Assembly: GCA_035772405.1 (NCBI GenBank)
Contig: JAYKKM010000159.1
Span: forward strand, 626,501-690,500
Length of the DNA: 64,000 nt
From: Chrysogorgia sp. JL179-B06
Taxonomy: Eukaryota; Cnidaria; Anthozoa; Scleralcyonacea; Chrysogorgiidae
Reading direction: 5' to 3'
Position numbers and translations under genes: made by a program. Positions 42,079 to 53,372 of the stretch are shown here, one piece after another. Under the pieces are notes generated by a model. That model ran no database searches, had not been told where the DNA came from, and was given only the letters and a program-made list of their open reading frames with translations. Each line of letters starts with the position of its first letter. The first letter of the stretch is position 1.

Positions 42079-43533
42079 ATGTCATTTGCCTGTGATATAT
42101 GCGGAAAGAACTTTTCAACCAGAGGTAATCGTCAGCGTCATATCAAGTACGTCCATGGAGGAGGTGACCATTTTAATGCTCAGCCTTCAGTCGTCGGTGG
42201 ATCTTCCGTTATGAAACATCCTTTTACGTGTATTGTGGCTGGATGTACTCAAAGTGGCAAGACCGTTTGGGTGAAAAAGCTTTTGGAAAACGCTCAAGCA
42301 ACCATCAGTCCCCCTCCTGAACGTATCATTTGGTGTTATGGCCAGTGGCAACCTATGTACTTGGATATGATCACAACTATACCAGGCATTGAACTCAATG
42401 AAGGAATACATGACGACATTGCCGAAAAGAACTTCTTAGATGTCTCTGAACGCAGCCTCATCGTTCTCGACGATCTTATGGCTCAGTCAGGGGAAGATAA
42501 ACGTATTGCCGATTTATTCACAAAAGGAAGTCATCATCGGAATCTGTCTGTGATCTATATTGTTCAAAATATATTTCATCAAGGCAAAGAAACCAGAAAT
42601 ATCAGCCTCAACGCCCACTATATCGTACTGTTCAAATCTCCACGAGACAAGCAACAAATCTCAGTCTTAGCACGACAAGTTAACCCTGGCCATGTTCAAG
42701 AGTTTATGAAAAGTTACGAGGAAGCGACAAAGCGTCCACACGGATATCTCATGCTTGATCTAAAACCGACTACCGATGATCAACATCGATTAAAAACGAA
42801 TGTGCTACCAGATGAAAATACCACTGGTCAACTAGACATGGACCATTATATTCGAAAGCGGTCATATGAACAACCACCTATCACCGGTGACCAATATCAA
42901 CTGAAATCGAACGTGATGCCCTACGAAAATACCGCTGACCAACAAAACCTAAACCGTTATATTCGAAAGCTATCGTATCAACAATCGCCCATCCTCAACG
43001 CTATGTACAACTCGGGTGAACAGATGCATAATATTATACAGACGCCTCAGTTAACACCAGATGTGAAGAATATACTCTACTCTAATGAGCTTAAACGTTT
43101 TCTGTCCTTCCAAAATAAACTCCACGACCAGGTTCCAGTTCAAAATAATCTTCAAACTGAAAGCAATATCCCAAAGACTCCAACGCAATATGATTCTACA
43201 GAATACCTCTCGTCCGATCCTCACCAGGTTCCTACTACACCTAAAGCCTATTTTTTGACACCACCAACTACAGTTTCGACAGAACAACCAAAGCTTAAAC
43301 GAAACTTCTTTAATAATTGGGAAAGTTCTTCCGATTGGAAAAAGAGCGATTTAGCAAGGATGACCCCTGAAGAAAGAGGTGAATATGAACACCATCTATC
43401 GATGACTAGATCAAAATATTTACCGATGACAGAACAAAATGTGGCAACATTAACGCCTGAAGACCAGGAAGAATATCGAAAAACTTTTAAAATTAAAACG
43501 CCTAGATATTCCCTTAGAAGTAGGCCTTATTAG
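42079..43533 (+). CDS. Adintovirus/Polinton packaging ATPase with N-terminal C2H2 zinc finger and long tail
   Basis: 484 residues from ATG 42079 (MSFACDICGKNF); the frame upstream lacks an ATG. Zinc finger: Cys5, Cys8, His21, His26. The ATPase domain has Walker A GCTQSGKT at 55-62, Walker B SLIVLDD at 126-132 and the conserved blocks RIIWCYGQWQP, LFTKGSHHRNLSVIYIVQN and NAHYIVLFKSPRDKQQ, the signature of Polinton/adintovirus FtsK-HerA ATPases that package DNA. After about residue 230 comes a tail of about 250 residues, polar and Pro/Gln/Thr-rich. It includes two tandem 35-residue repeats (about 234-268 and 271-305, each ending YIRKxSYxQxPI) and two MTPEE/LTPED motifs near the end. The frame is fully intact. 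Confidence 0.93.
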   Translation: MSFACDICGKNFSTRGNRQRHIKYVHGGGDHFNAQPSVVGGSSVMKHPFTCIVAGCTQSGKTVWVKKLLENAQATISPPPERIIWCYGQWQPMYLDMITTIPGIELNEGIHDDIAEKNFLDVSERSLIVLDDLMAQSGEDKRIADLFTKGSHHRNLSVIYIVQNIFHQGKETRNISLNAHYIVLFKSPRDKQQISVLARQVNPGHVQEFMKSYEEATKRPHGYLMLDLKPTTDDQHRLKTNVLPDENTTGQLDMDHYIRKRSYEQPPITGDQYQLKSNVMPYENTADQQNLNRYIRKLSYQQSPILNAMYNSGEQMHNIIQTPQLTPDVKNILYSNELKRFLSFQNKLHDQVPVQNNLQTESNIPKTPTQYDSTEYLSSDPHQVPTTPKAYFLTPPTTVSTEQPKLKRNFFNNWESSSDWKKSDLARMTPEERGEYEHHLSMTRSKYLPMTEQNVATLTPEDQEEYRKTFKIKTPRYSLRSRPY

Positions 43534-43540
43534 TATTTAT

Positions 43541-43785
43541 AACTTGAAATAAAAATCTCATAAACTCAATATTGTATACTATTTATTTGATGTGTTTATC
43601 GAAATATGTGTGCCCTCTTTTGTCTGTGGAATTGCATGTAACCTTTAATTACGCTTAATGGCTCCCACGCTTTTATCTATGAGCAGGTGGACAAATTTAT
43701 TCAAGCTGTTAAGTTTAGTTAGTCCGCTTTATATCATCGTTCGAACTCCTCACTCGGTCGTTCTCTATGAAGTAAAGCCGTTCAA
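43541..43785. repeat. Right terminal inverted repeat of the compact element
   Basis: It begins 8 bp after the ATPase stop with AACTTGAAATAAAAATCTC, including AATAAA as the likely polyadenylation signal. It pairs with 40215-40459. Confidence 0.92.
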
Positions 43786-43914
43786 CCAATTTAAAACTCT
43801 TAGATATAATACTTCTTCTGCCAGGAAACATTATTTTGTAATTCCTGATCATTTTGCGAATGGTTTCTTCAGAATACTTTACGCCAAAACTAAGTAACGA
43901 CTTATTATTTTTCT

Positions 43915-44220
43915 ATGTCGATGCGTTTGAGATCTTGAACAGTTCTTCACACTGTTTCCCGAAGGGTTTCTTCCTCCATTGGAATCCCTATACGTGCATT
44001 AACGCGAGATATAATTAGCGATAATTCGGCCAAATTCATGAACATGTATGCAAATCTTAACCTTAACAACGTGAATATACATCATGACAACGGCGTCATA
44101 AAATAGCCGAGTCATCCAATTTAACCAAGACGTTTATATTTATATTTTTCAATATGTTTGAGATCTTGAACAGTTCTTCGCACTGTTTCCCCGAAGTGTT
44201 TCTTCATCATAGGAATTGTG
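43915..44220. repeat. Direct duplication with TTTGAGATCTTGAACAGTTC
   Basis: Two copies of about 65 bp begin near 43926 and 44157 and share GAGATCTTGAACAGTTCTTC, CACTGTTTCC and CGAAGNGTTTCTTC. They lie just outside the right inverted repeat. Confidence 0.7.
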
Positions 44221-44459
44221 TACACTAAAGCGAGATAAGCCATAATACGGCTAAAATTATTAGGGTTCATCTCTTAGCGGTGAAAATACAGGTTCAATCG
44301 AACGCAGAATAGCGTGTAGGGAGCGTGATGACCGTATAAACTCTTCGGAGACTTCCTTTCTCGTTATTTGGGAGCGGTGGATGGTTTCCTTTGCAGGGAA
44401 GGCCTGTTTGGTACCAACCCGCGTCGCTACGCTTTAGCTGCTCGCACGGTTCCCTGGTC

Positions 44460-46010
44460 TCCTGTTGGTGAATCTTCTAGCCCTATTACGTCTAGACGAC
44501 ACAGTTCATCGTAGTCGGTACTTGAAGTCTGCGTCAGGAATAAATTTCCAACGTCTACTTCCTACGCGCCTGACGTCATGGTGGTGCACCCGAGTTTGGT
44601 TTTCTCTGCTACTGGTTTGCCAACGCGGCCCACTTCTGTTGACATCCGGTCTTGATTTTCGTGTATTCACTAGCACGAAGAATCACACGAACGGGTAGTT
44701 TGTCCTTGCCGTCTGTATCCTCCGTAACAACGCCTTGTAGGTGGGGATATCTGCTTATCATGTCCTCGTAACTTGGGTTGTTCACCGTCAATAGTTCCTT
44801 GCGATCGACTTTGGTTAATTCTGCTTCGAGTTTGAAGTCGCCTTTCACACTTGCAATCTCTAGACGGTAGATTTCGACTCTCTTGGTAGCTGCGCCAATC
44901 ATCTCTATCCGTCTCACTTCTGATCGCTCTGGCTTCACGCGTAATCTATCCAACAGCGCCGCTGATGGGTAGGAACTCCCGGCGCCGGTGCCTAGTAACG
45001 CCCGGCACTTGATACCATTTATTTCGATTACGACCACCGTGCCGACGTCGTTTCTGGCTGTTTTCATGTTTTCACTCACTTGGTCGAAAATGGAAGTGTG
45101 GTGTTTCCGCTTGCATATTTGGCATACCGCACAACTTCGACAGCTGGCTGCTCTATATATTTACTGCCCGTGCAGTTAAAACAAAGACGTTTCTCACTGT
45201 TTCTGCTTTCGGTCTGATACCAATGTAAATTTATCACATGCATTTAACTGATTTATGACTAGGACTTTCACAGAACGCACATACCTTCGGTGGTGAGCCA
45301 TCGTCCTGAGCGAAAAAGCTTCGGTTGCGTGGATACGGACTTCTGTCGTGCAACGTTTCACGATCTTCCACTGGATGTATATCCTTCCATTTCTTGAGCG
45401 CGTCTACAAGTTGTTTAAAATCCCACTCCCACCAATTTTCTTGTCCACGAACCAGATCAGCCTTTATGCCCTTAAGCTTTTCGATCACGCTTCAAACATT
45501 GCCCTTGATCTCTTGTAGTTTTACAAGGGTATCCAATGATTGCACATTGTACATCAAGGTTTTATAAAACTGGTGCACCTTTGCTGGATGAGACCCTGTT
45601 ATCGTTGGAAGACACTCGATGTTGCGTACGTATGCGTGAACGATCTCATGCACTTACCTTCCCAGATTCGTTTTCAAGAATTATTTTCCCTCGTTCGTAG
45701 CCATCGCTGGTGAATGGTAGGCCGTCGATCTCTTCTCTTACCTTGGCTTCTAGTAACTCTTTTAAATAGGCAAACTTCGTCACAGGTGCTAATAATATTA
45801 GCTTTGTCAATCTCCGCCTTGAACTTGTTCCAAAACGAAAGCCACTGTTCATGTAATGGCTAACTTGGGTAATTTTACCGTTCACTTTGGGCCACTTTTC
45901 CGGTCAATTGAGCCTTCTGGTTGAGTTCCAATTGCAACTCTAGCTTTGCGCGTTCGAACTTGAGCTGATCTTCTCGTTCCCGCACTCATTGTAGAAATAC
46001 AGATCTCTTA
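44460..46010 (-). pseudogene. BEL/Pao retrotransposon gag-protease relic
   Basis: Minus strand. 45990-45900 encodes a coiled-coil gag start (FERAKLELQLELNQKAQL). 45820-45660 gives VTKFAYLKELLEAKVREEI, the DUF1759 region. 45488-45234 contains the zinc knuckle CAFCESPSHKSVKC. 45079-44609 is the aspartic protease (CRALLGTGAGSSYPSAALL, where the usual DTGA reads GTGA, a lost catalytic Asp) and DKLPVRVILRASEYTKIKT. A further fragment runs to about 44460. Several frame breaks. No RT or integrase of this copy is present. Confidence 0.85.
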
Positions 46011-49000
46011 TAGGTTGGTCATTGGTGCACTGCCGAAATAGTGTGTAACAGGTCTATTCAACGCTCGCGTTTTTGTTGTTTTGTTCTCCATACAAAATAC
46101 AAATGTTTCGACCAAGATATATTTTGAAGTACTACATGTAACTCTAAGGACTCTTCTACATATCTAATGAAAGCTTTATTAACAGCCTCTGACAATCATA
46201 CCTACACTAAAATATATTGGGACTGATTGCTATAGAAAAAGCGAAAGCGACGCTCGAATTGGGTTCACAAACTATGATAAATCAGCATATTAGATATTCC
46301 GACGATGATATCTTGTAAACTACTGGCTCTCTAGCAAAATATCATGCTATACATCAAATGAAAGCCTGAATAACATACTCGGACATACTTACAAAATTAT
46401 CTTTGTAACTGACTTCTTACAGCATCAAAAAAGGGAAAACGGGTTTACCTTTTGTCGCCGTTTAAAATTTTACGAGCTTGTTATGTTCCGCCGACGGTAC
46501 TGTATCTTTTGAACACTACATTTTCAATGAACTTTTTGAACACAAATCTTCATTCGCCGTATAAATCCTTTTGTTACCAAGGCAACAAAAATTGGACGCA
46601 AACGAAGCATCCCGCGAGGGACTAAACGCCGGTCGATATTATCACCCTCGCCCTCAGGCCTTCGGCCGGCGCTTCGCGCCGGGCGAGGGGATAAATGACG
46701 ACGATTTGTTGGATTATATTTGGAAATATGCTATGTGAAGTATTTTTACTGTAGAGAAAATTCTTATCACTCAATACAGACATATCTGTTAGAAATTATT
46801 TTATTACAACAGACATATCGTTGCATATCATTACTTATCATATCATATGACAATGACGTAATCTCCCCTAATAAGGCTAAGAGAACTGGTCAAATCGAGT
46901 TACGGAATACACACTAAATTCGTATTGGACACTTCTATACCAGTTTAACCGGATTAACAAGAGGTAAAATCTGACTGCCACTGCCTTATATAAATATAAA
47001 TGTAAAGTAAATATCCAAAGTAAACAGACATGTAATAAATATCCATTGAATGGTTTTACCGATAATATAATAGAGCATTTTTACTGTTTTTTAAATGTAT
47101 CCGAAACTTGCAAATACCAGATCTTATTATACAACTCTATTGAAAAGTGTCCAAATAACGCTAAAACAGTACAAATATACAGCGATACTCAGACAGTTAG
47201 TTATTTGGATAGTTGGTTATTTGTATAGTAGAAAACCGGTTTGACCAAAAAAACAACGTGTGCACTGTTTAATTTACACCAGCAAAATTAGTTTGTAGTA
47301 AAAAAATAGATGACATTTTGGCAACATTTGAAGGCGACAATGAATTTGACTTGCTTACAAATTCAGTGAAGTATGTGTTCCGCAGTTCCGACTACAAATG
47401 ACTCGCTAAATGATGTTGAGATAGGCGAGTTCACATGGAAAAACAAAAACACAAATACGGCCAAGAAAACAAAAACTGACCTGAATGTCTGGTAAAGATG
47501 GTCAAAATCTCCAGTTCCTGCAGTAAAACGCAGTTGACGGGTGATTGAGTCGGACGATGAAGATCACAATTAGTTTAAGACAAGTTGATGGAATTAAGTT
47601 TGAACACTTTTGTGATGCTAAGATTTCAAACCGATCCATTGAACTTTCTCCATAAAAGATTATATTGAAGCACAAACTGGTTTGACAACTTTATTTTGTA
47701 AGCCAATCAAATTTGTTGTACGGGATACTACTTCATGTATGCTTATTATTTTGTCTTGCTGCAACTCACGCTACTTCCCTTTCCTTTTTAGCGTTTTCTT
47801 TTTCCATAAAATATTGTTGATCAGAGCAGTTGTATAATAAATCTCTAATTAGATGTTTTGGTATGTATAGTATCGGTATATTTTTGCACCCTGCGGGCTC
47901 GTCAAAATACGACACAACTCGTAAAAATATCATTACATATCATTAGATATATTCAGAAATTTCTTTCTCAACCATCAAAATGGTAATTTTATTAGTTATT
48001 GTTCAAAATTTGAAAAGGATTCAGAAAATTTCATCATACAATCAAACATTCGATCTGGAAATAACCAAAATAACGAAAAAAAAAAACCTTCAAGATGTCA
48101 AAAATGCATTTCTGGAGGATATACAGCTATAACGCGTTGTAGTCCGTGAAAATTATATCTGCTAAATGATAGTTATCATTTCAAATAACGCAAGCAATGT
48201 TTTTCCATATTTTAAAGAAATTTTAGGTAGACTATCTCCTTAAATTTGCGCTGTCGAAGAAGGAAAATAAATATATGAAAGAATTTGATCACGTTAACAT
48301 ACGTAACGAATATATTGATATGTTTGGGGTGAATAACAGTACGTCGAAGTAATTACAAGAAGTATTTTAATTCAGATCAAAATCATTTTATCACAAATGT
48401 TCGATACATGACTAAACAACGACTTTAATTAGTTTAATTACACATGTGTTATTCTCTCAAACACTCCTAGTAAAATAATTCAGCTTTACGGTTTAATAGT
48501 GATGAAATTAGCCAACCAAAAATTAGGAAATCGAATGATTATGAAGTATTATAATATTGAAAATGTATTATAGAAATTATACAATGCCGGGCACAGTAGC
48601 ATATATAGTCTAGTTAGTAATATTATTGCCAAGTAACTAGCTTTAAAAAGTGCCAAGATAACATAATGTTTGAAAAAAAACTAATACTAAACTCATATAA
48701 TTTGAGTGCAAATTACAAAAAAGATTTACGCCTTTTTCCGCCATTGCGACGATTTTCACTTGTAACATATATCGTCAGAAATTAAACATCAGTTTCTTTC
48801 ACTGCCTATAGAGAAAAATAAATCGTAGAACATATAAGTCTTATAAATTCAAATTAGTGATCAGCATAGTAATAAATATTATTGAAACGGGAGGTTATAC
48901 AAAGGATCTGAAACGGGAGATTACACGAATTTGGTCATACAAAATCGTAAAAGTCCAACCCATAAAAATTGGCGCTTTGGTATCCTACCAAAGGGCTTGG

Positions 49001-49660
49001 AGAAATAGTTTGAGTGATCCATGTCAAACCTGTTAGAATTGTTGCAGAGGGCATTTTTACTGCGATCAGCTAGGATTTTAAGAACATTTTTAGATACAAA
49101 GACAACATAAGAGTAAAGCATTTATGAACAGCGTTAAGATAGTTTGCTGTGATTAACAATAATTAAGATGGGCTTGGACAAAAATAATAAAATCCTTTAA
49201 TGTTCGTATTTTCAAACATATTTTTGATGGAAATGATAGGATATCATATGCTGATACTAAATCTGTCAACTTTATATGTACTGTTACCATGGTACCCTAG
49301 AAACCACCCCAACAGAGTAATAAAGGGCACTTGTTCGGAGCAGAATATCAAGAGAAGTAAAGAATAGAAAAAAATATATAATTAGGCTTACTGTATAAAG
49401 CCAATAGATATATCAAACATGTAAACCTCAAAAAATTATAAATTCTTATATATTTATTTCAAACATTTAATTTGTTTGTAACAATGCCAAAATTCAAATA
49501 AACAGTAGAGAAAAAGGAATTTTCTAAAACCTATATGTACCATGTATTAAGTTGTTCAGTTTTAAGTTTGAGATCTATTTACAATGATCAAATTCTGAAA
49601 ATTTGATGTCTATACGACTAATATTGAATGTAGCATAGCGTCCCATGTATGTATGAATGA
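46010..49660. other. No supported gene
   Basis: About 3.6 kb, AT-rich, without coding character that I trust. A GC-rich hairpin lies at 46645-46689. A minus-strand run at 48921-49121 is 66 codons and unrecognised. Confidence 0.45.
46645..46689. repeat. GC-rich hairpin with nested small palindromes
   Basis: CCCTCGCCC (46645-46653) pairs with GGGCGAGGG (46681-46689). Inside are GGCCTTCGGCC and GGCGCTTCGCGCC. It stands out in an AT-rich region. Confidence 0.75.
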
Positions 49661-49664
49661 ATGA

Positions 49665-50660
49665 ATGAAACTTTATTTAGAGAGGGTAGCACGTAACACA
49701 ACTCAGGTGATAATCTTGTGGTCCTCAAACTGAATTAAAATCTAAATACAAATGTCTCTATGGTGAAATCTATATAATAAGTTATAAGTTAAATATATTG
49801 TTATATACACACACATACATACACATACATATTATGAAAATAATTAAGAGGAAATCATATAATTAAAAACGTCTTCAAAACGTTTCTTTTTAAAACGTTT
49901 GGGAGATGAGAGTTTGCGCAAGTTAAGTGATAAGTTGTTCCAGATTTGAGCTGCTGACACGGAGAATGCTCTACCACCGTCCTTTATTCTTTTTATTCTC
50001 GGAAGACAAATAGTAAGATCTTTGTAACGAATATTTCGATTGTGACGACTTGAATTATTTGGAAGTATTTCTGCTAGGTAAGACGGACAGTTCCCATAGA
50101 ACAGATTATGGCAAATCATGGCTTTTCTAATTTCAACTTCTTTGGTAAATGGTATCCAACCGAGTTTGGTAAAGAGTGGAATGCTTCTTTCATGAGTTGG
50201 AACACCCAAAGAATCCAGAATCTCGTTTGTTATACTTGTCCAGACACAACTTCCGTACACCATCACCGACTTTATCGTCGCGTTATAATAGGCGATCTTC
50301 CAGAAAAAGGCAAGGTCTTAATTTCTTTAAAAGACCAATACGTTTGGCTAGGTTGGAGCTAAGCTTGTCAATATGATTTGAAAAAGTCAGCTCATTATCA
50401 ATTATAACCCCCAAGACTTTCTGATGTGGAACTTGGTCTAATGGCTTCTCGTCAATAAATACATTTTGAGTTTTTTTCTGAATCACTTTTTTCGCAAGCC
50501 TTTTTCCGGTGACAAGCATAGTTTTTGTTTTAGTAGAATTAAGAACCATCAGATTATTTTTTGCCCAAGAGTTTAAGCTAGTAGTATCTTCTTGCAGCAT
50601 GCCTTGTCGGAGAAGTGACTTGACATGATTAACGTCGTATCGTCCGCGAAAATGCCATGT
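49665..50660 (-). pseudogene. 5'-truncated CR1/L2-like RT relic
   Basis: Minus strand. It opens with GIFADDTT near 50655 (catalytic motif), continues LNSWAKNNLMVLNSTKTKTM (50600-50283) and then in a new frame the C-terminal domain (AFSVSAAQIWNNLSLNLRKL, 50266-49844). The 3' end is a CATTCATTCATTCATAC repeat near 49650-49672, like the end of the relic at 33.77 kb. Two frames and 5' truncation mark it as a dead insertion. Confidence 0.8.
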
Positions 50661-50699
50661 CTAGTAAAAAAACGGTTTGATAAATTCTAGTTTAAAGTT

Positions 50700-51110
50700 T
50701 TGAAATAACTTTGTATTGTATTGTATTCCGTTCTATTGTTTTCATTGTTTTCCATTGTGTCGCCTCATCATCTGAAAACCACTCTTTGCAATATTTATCC
50801 CCTTTTCACTGCACAAATAAAAAAATTTAACATCAGGAAACGAAAAAGCAATGATTAATAATGTATAATTTGTTGGTTTTGAAAATTTTATTTATTTTTT
50901 ATTTTGTCCAAGGCAACCTTAAATAATAATAATAAAAATAATAATTTTTTATAACATAATTAATTTTGTCAAAATATTTTACATGCAAGGCAGTAATGAT
51001 AGAAATTTGATCGATATAGAATAGTTATTATTACTGAAAATTTGATATCCGTCTATTCAAACTGTATTATATATAATTATTTACAATAAATTAATATAAA
51101 ATAATAATAA
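50700..51110. other. No gene seen
   Basis: AT-rich with short TAA runs. Nothing supportable. Confidence 0.4.
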
Positions 51111-51118
51111 TTTAAATT

Positions 51119-51557
<439 letters not shown>

Positions 51558-51741
51558 GCTGATGAGCAGGATGAAGATGACTGCTATTTGCAGTCACCCT
51601 TGATGCACACAAAATGTGGGACATCAAAAACCATGCCAGAGCGCTCAAACTGCAAGCAGTGAGCGTGCGCACAATGCGTAAGCGACAATGGTTCATCCTG
51701 TAGAGCGCTCAATATGACCTAAAGGTCATAGAGCGTATCTA

Positions 51742-51787
51742 ACTACAGACGGTACCGTTTCGGCCTTTTGGGCCTCATCAGTGTAGT
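51742..51787 (-). ncRNA. Hammerhead ribozyme motif, copy 2 (230 bp from copy 1)
   Basis: Same sequence as copy 1 but with a longer stem II (GGCC/GGCC, CAAAA loop). Core CTGATGA is at 51781-51775, stem I strands at 51787-51782 and 51747-51742, cleavage-site C at 51748. Cleavage at both copies would release a 230-nt monomer. After copy 2 the unit continues 23 bp and then breaks into (TA)n. Confidence 0.88.
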
Positions 51788-51807
51788 GCTGATGAGCAGG
51801 ATGAAGA

Positions 51808-52130
<323 letters not shown>

Positions 52131-52242
52131 ATACGTGTAGGTTTTGGTCTACGAAATGCAATATAGCTAGTCAGTTACAACAGTATAGGAGTACAGCAGT
52201 TAATCACAGCAGTGTCGATGTTGTTACAGAAGCTAATTGGAA

Positions 52243-52610
52243 ATCTAGAATCTTGAAATCTAGAAGTTCGGAAAGACAATTTGCAGCAATTTGAGCAAAT
52301 GTTTTCATCTGATTCTACAGCGAGCATAGTTCAAATGAATCCAAGAGTTGCCTGCTGTCTCTTACCAGGTGATGCCATTTTCTGCAGGTACAGGTAGTAC
52401 TGACAGAAAGGTCTGGGAACCAATCTAACAGATAACACTCACATGGCAAGGGTTTAGGCACTTCAGGCAGGCTACACCCGTTTGTAGACGAAGTCCGTAG
52501 GTAGATTACCTTAAGTAGCTTCTCTCCTAGCCTCTATAGTCATTAAACATTAAAGTTAGCAATGCTTGTCCTGATTTTTGGAGGGAGCGCTCAGCCCCCC
52601 CCCCCCCCCC
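52243..52610. mobile_element. Degenerate relative of the hAT MITE
   Basis: AATCTAGAAGTTCGGAAAGAC and AATTTGAGCAAA match the interior of the MITE at 14284-14845. A long poly-C run at 52595-52613 corresponds to its poly-G/C tracts. Ends and duplication were not found. Confidence 0.6.
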
Positions 52611-52619
52611 CCCCATTTA

Positions 52620-53370
52620 ACATGTTGGGGACTGAAGCCCCCGGTTCCTATGCCTATGGAATAGTATATATAGTATATGATTTTGTGTAGCACTTGTATA
52701 AGGCTTGTTTCATGGTATGAAATACATAAATGCAGTTGCTTTTCAGTCAGTATTATTAGTCAGCTATTTATATACATTATTTACTGTGCTAATATGCAAC
52801 TATTTCAGACCTCTTGTTTAGATCAACAGTCCATGTACATACAGAGTAATTTGATTTTTACAAAACGAGACAACAATAATGGCAATCTACCATATTCATA
52901 TTAATATAAGTGTATGAAAAGTTTAACATGCGAAGACATAGAGCGATAGAAATGCAAAATCAATATCATTATTTTGATATCGATAACCAAATTTTGCGAA
53001 TTTTAATGTATACTGTACTAACTATGCTGCTAAAATATGAAAGATTTTTTAAACATTTTGCTTGACTTAGAAAAGTAGTCCATGACCAATCTGATTTGTA
53101 TGATTTATAGACTCGCAGAGACACCAACAAAGATAAACTATACAAGATTATTATTATTATTATTATATTCTATAATTATACAGGTTAAACTTGTTCAGCG
53201 ATTGATCAATCAAATTGCTGGTATCCTACAAGGACCTGTATGTACAAATAAGATAAAAATAAAAATAAAAACACTTAATTGATTGATAATATTACAATAA
53301 AAGGTCACTAAAAAGTCATAATATGAAACGATATGTAGTTCATAAGAGAGCGTTAAACAATTTAAACATT
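52620..53370. other. No gene; likely includes 3' UTR of the adjacent retrotransposon
   Basis: The right part (about 53255-53370) probably holds the 3' untranslated end of the minus-strand element, with an AAATAAAAATAAAAATAAAA run on the plus strand near 53250-53275. The rest is unremarkable. Confidence 0.4.
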
Positions 53371-53372
53371 AT

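Larger units (their letters stand above)
40172..43850. mobile_element. Compact 3.7-kb inverted-repeat element with packaging ATPase and pX-like genes
   Basis: Inverted repeats at 40215-40459 and 43541-43785 are almost identical over 245 bp. Outside them similarity continues for about 45 bp after an insertion of about 20 bp on the right. Between them are two minus-strand genes and one plus-strand gene, all of the type found in Polintons and adintoviruses, arranged divergently from a hexamer microsatellite. No integrase, polymerase or capsid gene lies inside. It may be a deletion derivative, a satellite of a complete Polinton, or the rearranged end of one. A target duplication was not found. 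Confidence 0.7.

Noticed and set aside
40133..43897. Peptide encoded twice (MAPTLLSMSRWTNLF) as a gene pair
   Set aside because: Both copies are the terminal inverted repeats of the compact element. The shared reading frame follows from DNA identity, not coding constraint.
48921..49121. 66-codon minus-strand frame
   Set aside because: Short, isolated, and no family recognised.
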